Shown: in pieces, positions 35,833 to 38,763 of the stretch
Layout: each line of letters starts with the position of its first letter
Position numbering within the stretch: position 1 is the first letter of the stretch
Source of the DNA: Mesenet sp031546805
Lineage (GTDB): Bacteria > Pseudomonadota > Alphaproteobacteria > Rickettsiales > Anaplasmataceae
Assembly: GCA_031546805.1 (NCBI GenBank)
Contig: JAVBJW010000068.1
Span: forward strand, 1-38,763
Reading direction: 5' to 3'
Length of the DNA stretch: 38,763 nt
The notes under the pieces: model-generated
Databases searched by the model: none
What the model was told of the DNA's origin: nothing
What the model saw: the letters and a program-made list of their open reading frames with translations, nothing else
Program-made: the position numbers and the translations under genes

Positions 35833-35928
35833 AAAATGGACAAAGTTACTCTAAATTATGAATCAATTTCAAAAAACAAGAGCGTTTTTAGTGTAGAATT
35901 CAAAACCTAGCCTGACATAAGAATTTCT

Positions 35929-37008
35929 TTAGGATTGTATAACGTCCCATACTTCAATTACATCGTTGCTGAAATTAAATACCTCAACTTTTTGTAAAGT
36001 GTAACACTCATGCACATTGGTAATATTTAAGCTACCTATTACTGATAATGCCTCATTACCTAAAATTTTACCTGCCCTACAGCAAATAATTCTATCAACT
36101 AATTTTTGTTTGAGTAACTCTGTAAATAATCTACTTCCACCTTCTACTAATAATCTTGTTATACCAAGCTTTATCGTCAGTTGCTGCATTGCTTTTTTAA
36201 AAAAGTCTTTACAGTCATCAATTATAAGATAATTAATATCTTTTATTCTATCTTTTGGTTCATTGTTTGTAACAACCCAAGTGTTTATTCTATCAGCTGT
36301 TTTTGCAATTTGATGTTCTGCACTTAATTTTGTTTTACTGTCTATTATGATTCGAATTGGTGACTGTTTTTCTAAGCCTGGCAATCGACAATCTAGCATA
36401 GGATCATCAGTAACTAAAGTGTTACTGCCAATCATAATAGCATCATACTCAGCTCTAACTTTGTGTACCCAATTTCTTGTGATAGAATTTGTAATCCACT
36501 TACTTTCGCCTGTAGAAGTTGCAATTTTGCCATCAAAAGACATAGCCACTTTCAGTGTTATAAAAGGCCTAGATAATTTTTTGCTATAAAGGAAGCCAAT
36601 ATTCAATTCTTCTGCCTCTTTTTTCATTACATTGCATTTTACCTCTATTCCTGCTTTTAGCAAAACTTCAATTCCTTCACCAGATACACGACTATCTACG
36701 TCATAAGTAGCAATTACAACTCTTTTTATACCAGAATCAATTATTGCTGATGTACAAGGAGTTGTGACTCCATAGTGACAACATGGCTCAAGCGTTACAT
36801 ACATAGTAGAACCTCGTGCTAAATCTTTAGCACGTTCTAAAGCACTGACTTCTGCATGAGGGCGGCCACCAACTTGCGTCCAGCCTCTACTTATAATGAT
36901 ATCATCTTTAGTAATAACACAACCTACAGCAGGATTGGGTGATACATTACCTAGCCCTCTTTTTGCTAATCTTAAAGCAATTGACATGAAATAATTATCG
37001 CTGTACAT
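35929..37008 (-). CDS. ribD: Bifunctional riboflavin deaminase-reductase
   Basis: RibD deaminates the pyrimidine from GTP and then reduces its ribose side chain, steps two and three of riboflavin synthesis; riboflavin supply is a known theme in Wolbachia-host relations. The 359-residue protein has the N-terminal zinc deaminase: GRPHAEVSALERA (H51, E53) and LEPCCHYGVTTPC (C76, C85). The C-terminal reductase has VAMSFDGKIATSTGESKWIT, YDAIMIGSNTLVTDDPML and LLVEGGSRLFTELL. Both halves appear intact. It stands alone between IS debris on both sides. Confidence 0.95.
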   Translation of the reverse strand: MYSDNYFMSIALRLAKRGLGNVSPNPAVGCVITKDDIIISRGWTQVGGRPHAEVSALERAKDLARGSTMYVTLEPCCHYGVTTPCTSAIIDSGIKRVVIATYDVDSRVSGEGIEVLLKAGIEVKCNVMKKEAEELNIGFLYSKKLSRPFITLKVAMSFDGKIATSTGESKWITNSITRNWVHKVRAEYDAIMIGSNTLVTDDPMLDCRLPGLEKQSPIRIIIDSKTKLSAEHQIAKTADRINTWVVTNNEPKDRIKDINYLIIDDCKDFFKKAMQQLTIKLGITRLLVEGGSRLFTELLKQKLVDRIICCRAGKILGNEALSVIGSLNITNVHECYTLQKVEVFNFSNDVIEVWDVIQS

Positions 37009-37429
37009 GCAACTCTCTAACTAATTAATAAAATATCAATGAATAACCGACCTAAAAAATTGTTAGATTTTATACGTTAAAGGAAGTATTTTATGCAAAA
37101 TGCACCATAGTAAACAATAAAAAAGATCATGTTAGAATTTTAATAAATAATTTATATTATATTCAACTGACAATCCAAATAGTAAAAAGTTGTGAATACA
37201 ATTATGAATAACATCAAAATGACCAGCACTAAGATAAATAATAAGCAGCTAATATTAGGTAGGCAGATGATTGTATGCATGCCGAGTGCTATTGAAAGAG
37301 ATAATAATTTAAAATACTAAATTAACGCTGGCTCAATGTACAAAAAAGTGAAAGAGAAGAGGTAATACCTCATTAACAATCCTATATTTCTTACCTTTTA
37401 CTGTACAAAATAGCTATATCAAAAGTATT
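37009..37429. other. Intergenic region without a supported gene
   Basis: The stretch holds only short chance frames, for example a 39-codon plus-strand frame from the ATG at 37204 with no ribosome-binding site. I see no RNA gene or strong repeat. The promoter of ribD should lie at its left end. Confidence 0.5.
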
Positions 37430-37585
37430 TTACCCAATAATTGGATTTTTTATACAAGGTTTGCCGTTCATGCTGACACATGGACTTTTTAACTTGCGTT
37501 CTTTTGACATAAAACAAGAAGATAATCCTCCTCCTAAAATTAACAAAGCTAAAATAACAAAAATCTTTTGTAACATAAATGCCAT
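37430..37585 (-). CDS. Small lipoprotein, 51 residues, VirB7-like possibility
   Basis: Reading from ATG 37585 (or ATG 37576) gives a signal sequence MAFMLQKIFVILALLI with lipobox LSSC, so C24 would be acylated. The mature peptide of 28 residues contains two further Cys in the phrase PCVSMNGKPCI and stops at TAA 37430. The hydrophobic core, the lipobox and the Cys spacing make chance unlikely. Rickettsiales carry tiny VirB7-type lipoproteins of the type IV secretion system away from the main vir loci, and this protein has that size and form, but I cannot confirm homology. It would be processed by Lgt, LspA and the Lnt encoded at 10400-11950. Confidence 0.6.
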   Translation of the reverse strand: MAFMLQKIFVILALLILGGGLSSCFMSKERKLKSPCVSMNGKPCIKNPIIG

Positions 37586-37952
37586 GTAAATTTATATATG
37601 CTTAATAATGTTATTATAATAATTCTACATCTAATATTTGCAAACTTTTTATTTTCGTGACTGTTTATTATAAAGCATTAAATTATGCATGTCATACAAT
37701 ACGTGGTGAATTCCATACCGTAGATGCAAAAGATCTAGGCTCTCCTTTCTGATGACAAAAAACACAATACAGATAAGAAGGAAAAGTGGCAAATGCAAGG
37801 GGAAGTTTATACTATTTAACACAAAATAAAAACTACCATATATAAAAGAAAACGATGGGAAGCAAGTTTTTGTATTTTTAAAAAACATAAAAGGAGTACA
37901 CAAGAAAGATGAAAAACGGTTAAGAACATTCATAGAAGCAGTGTGATATATG

Positions 37953-38535
37953 GTAAGAAGTGGCAGGAGTGCTGTAGACAATAGAAAATTTATAACTGCA
38001 GTAATGTGGATAGTGGAGCACCATGGAGCTGCTGAATATGGAAAATGGTCAAATAAACGTTTCATGAGATGGGCAAGAACAGGTGTTTGGCAGATGATTT
38101 TCTGGCAGTTATACAGAATGATAGATTCGACAGAGCACATCAGCACGCAGTTGATGCAGAAAAAAATGTGGAAACTGGTAAACAAGAACAGGAATTAGGA
38201 AGATCCAAAGGAGGATTTTCGAGCAAATTACACGCTGCTTGCGACGCTCTTGGCAACCCACTGAGATTTTTTGTTACTGCTGGACAAAATGTCAAAGCTT
38301 TAGATTTGATAAGTGGATGTGATTGCCGATAAAATGATATGATTGAGGCTGCGGAAGCAACTAATGCTGAGCTTGTTATTGCTCCAATAGAAAAACACCA
38401 AGAGAATACGATAAGGAACTATATAAAGAAACTTAATTGATTTAATAAACTAAAACATTTCCGTATACTCGTTATGATAAATTGGCAATTTCTTTCTTAT
38501 CTTTCGTTGCTGGTATCTATCTCTTGCTAAAGTAA
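37953..38535 (+). pseudogene. IS5-family (IS427-like) transposase, copy 3, chimeric start
   Basis: The plus strand reads SGRSAVDNRKFITAVMWI, EYGKWSNKRFMRWARTGVW, then in a second frame LGRSKGGFSSKLHAACDALG, FFVTAGQNVKALDLI, and in a third frame IEAAEATNAELVIAP, ending LSFVAGIYLLLK at TAA 38535. The segment just before it (about 37905-37960, DEKRLRTFIEAV then a stop and YMVRSG) comes from a different IS5-type transposase, so two elements are joined near 37960. A deletion after LVIAP and frameshifts inactivate it. The stretch 37586-37904 to its left shows no gene I can support. Confidence 0.7.
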
Positions 38536-38550
38536 TTGTCGACACTGCCT

Positions 38551-38634
38551 AGATATTGCTGCTGCTGATATCTTATGGTCGTAAATTTCTTCAATATGCA
38601 ATTTTATAACTCTGGCAAACATACTAAGAGCATG
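38551..38634 (-). pseudogene. Short transposase remnant, perhaps IS256 (mutator) type
   Basis: The minus strand reads SMFARVIKLHIEEIYDHKIS followed by AAAI and a stop. This resembles the YARG...HIEEIYG..VS region of IS256/mutator transposases. Only about 28 residues remain, squeezed between IS copy 3 and the next fragment. Confidence 0.35.
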
Positions 38635-38637
38635 TCT

Positions 38638-38763
38638 TCAAACTAAAAAATGAGCTAATTTGTGAAGCATGATGGTAATCATATTAAAGAAGATATTGGT
38701 TTTTGAAGTAAGAGGAGAATGCTCATAATCTTTGCTCATGCGTCTAAAATTGGAAAGCCAAGC
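38638..38763 (-). pseudogene. IS5-type transposase C-terminus, cut by the window edge
   Basis: The minus strand from the right edge encodes AWLSNFRRMSKDYEHSPL and then NMITIMLHKLAHFLV before TGA at 38638. RRxSKDYE followed by a hydrophobic helix is the usual end of many IS4/IS5-group transposases. The upstream part lies outside the window, so I cannot tell whether the element is intact. Confidence 0.6.

Noticed and set aside
37649..38185. 178-codon minus-strand frame with membrane-like segments
   Set aside because: It runs antisense through IS copy 3, whose plus strand has clear transposase motifs.

Overview
The window looks like a chromosomal segment of Wolbachia or a very close relative (Anaplasmataceae, Rickettsiales). 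The DNA is strongly AT-rich and gene order is shuffled into short operons. A replication origin full of DnaA boxes lies between a COG1253 (CBS/CorC-HlyC) gene and hemE, which is the known Wolbachia oriC neighbourhood. The left edge also holds a fragment of what appears to be a phage-WO structural gene. I recognised no tRNA, rRNA or CRISPR array.

Layout. 1-1.4 kb: remains of mobile DNA (frameshifted phage DUF4815-type gene, IS110 transposase C-terminus, two different IS5-type remnants). 1.45-4.3 kb: pepA-purN pair (minus), a MITE-like repeat, yajC (plus). 4.3-5.5 kb: IS5 remnant with a perfect 22-bp palindrome, then an orphan gene. 5.7-12 kb: uvrD-type helicase, AsmA-like protein and lnt (plus). 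12.1-16.7 kb: pgk, a possible 35-residue peptide, gamma-carbonic-anhydrase-like protein and polA (minus). 17-19.6 kb: accessory island with a GH18 chitinase-like gene and a membrane protein gene that end in matching direct repeats. 19.6-24 kb: iron ABC permease, argD, PleC-type sensor kinase. 24.1-27.7 kb: IS5 remnant, E2 of pyruvate dehydrogenase, large orphan gene. 27.9-31.6 kb: COG1253 gene, oriC, hemE, stand-alone DsbD-alpha-like protein, folP. 31.7-34.9 kb: putA. 35-38.8 kb: decayed IS copies, the 3' end of a group II intron, ribD, a small lipoprotein gene missed by length cutoffs, and more transposase debris.

How the genes work together. Most are housekeeping: purine (purN), folate (folP), riboflavin (ribD) and haem (hemE) synthesis, carbon entry (pgk, E2, putA), envelope work (lnt, yajC, AsmA-like), iron import, DNA repair (uvrD-type, polA) and cell-cycle signalling (PleC-type). 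The accessory parts most worth attention are the cytosolic-looking GH18 enzyme in its repeat-bounded segment, the orphan genes at 4.6, 18.8 and 26.1 kb, and the small lipoprotein at 37.4 kb.

Limits. Family calls rest on motifs read by eye. Start codons, IS family names and short-ORF calls are inferences unless stated. I found no clearly new multi-gene system; the GH18 segment is the best candidate for unusual biology.
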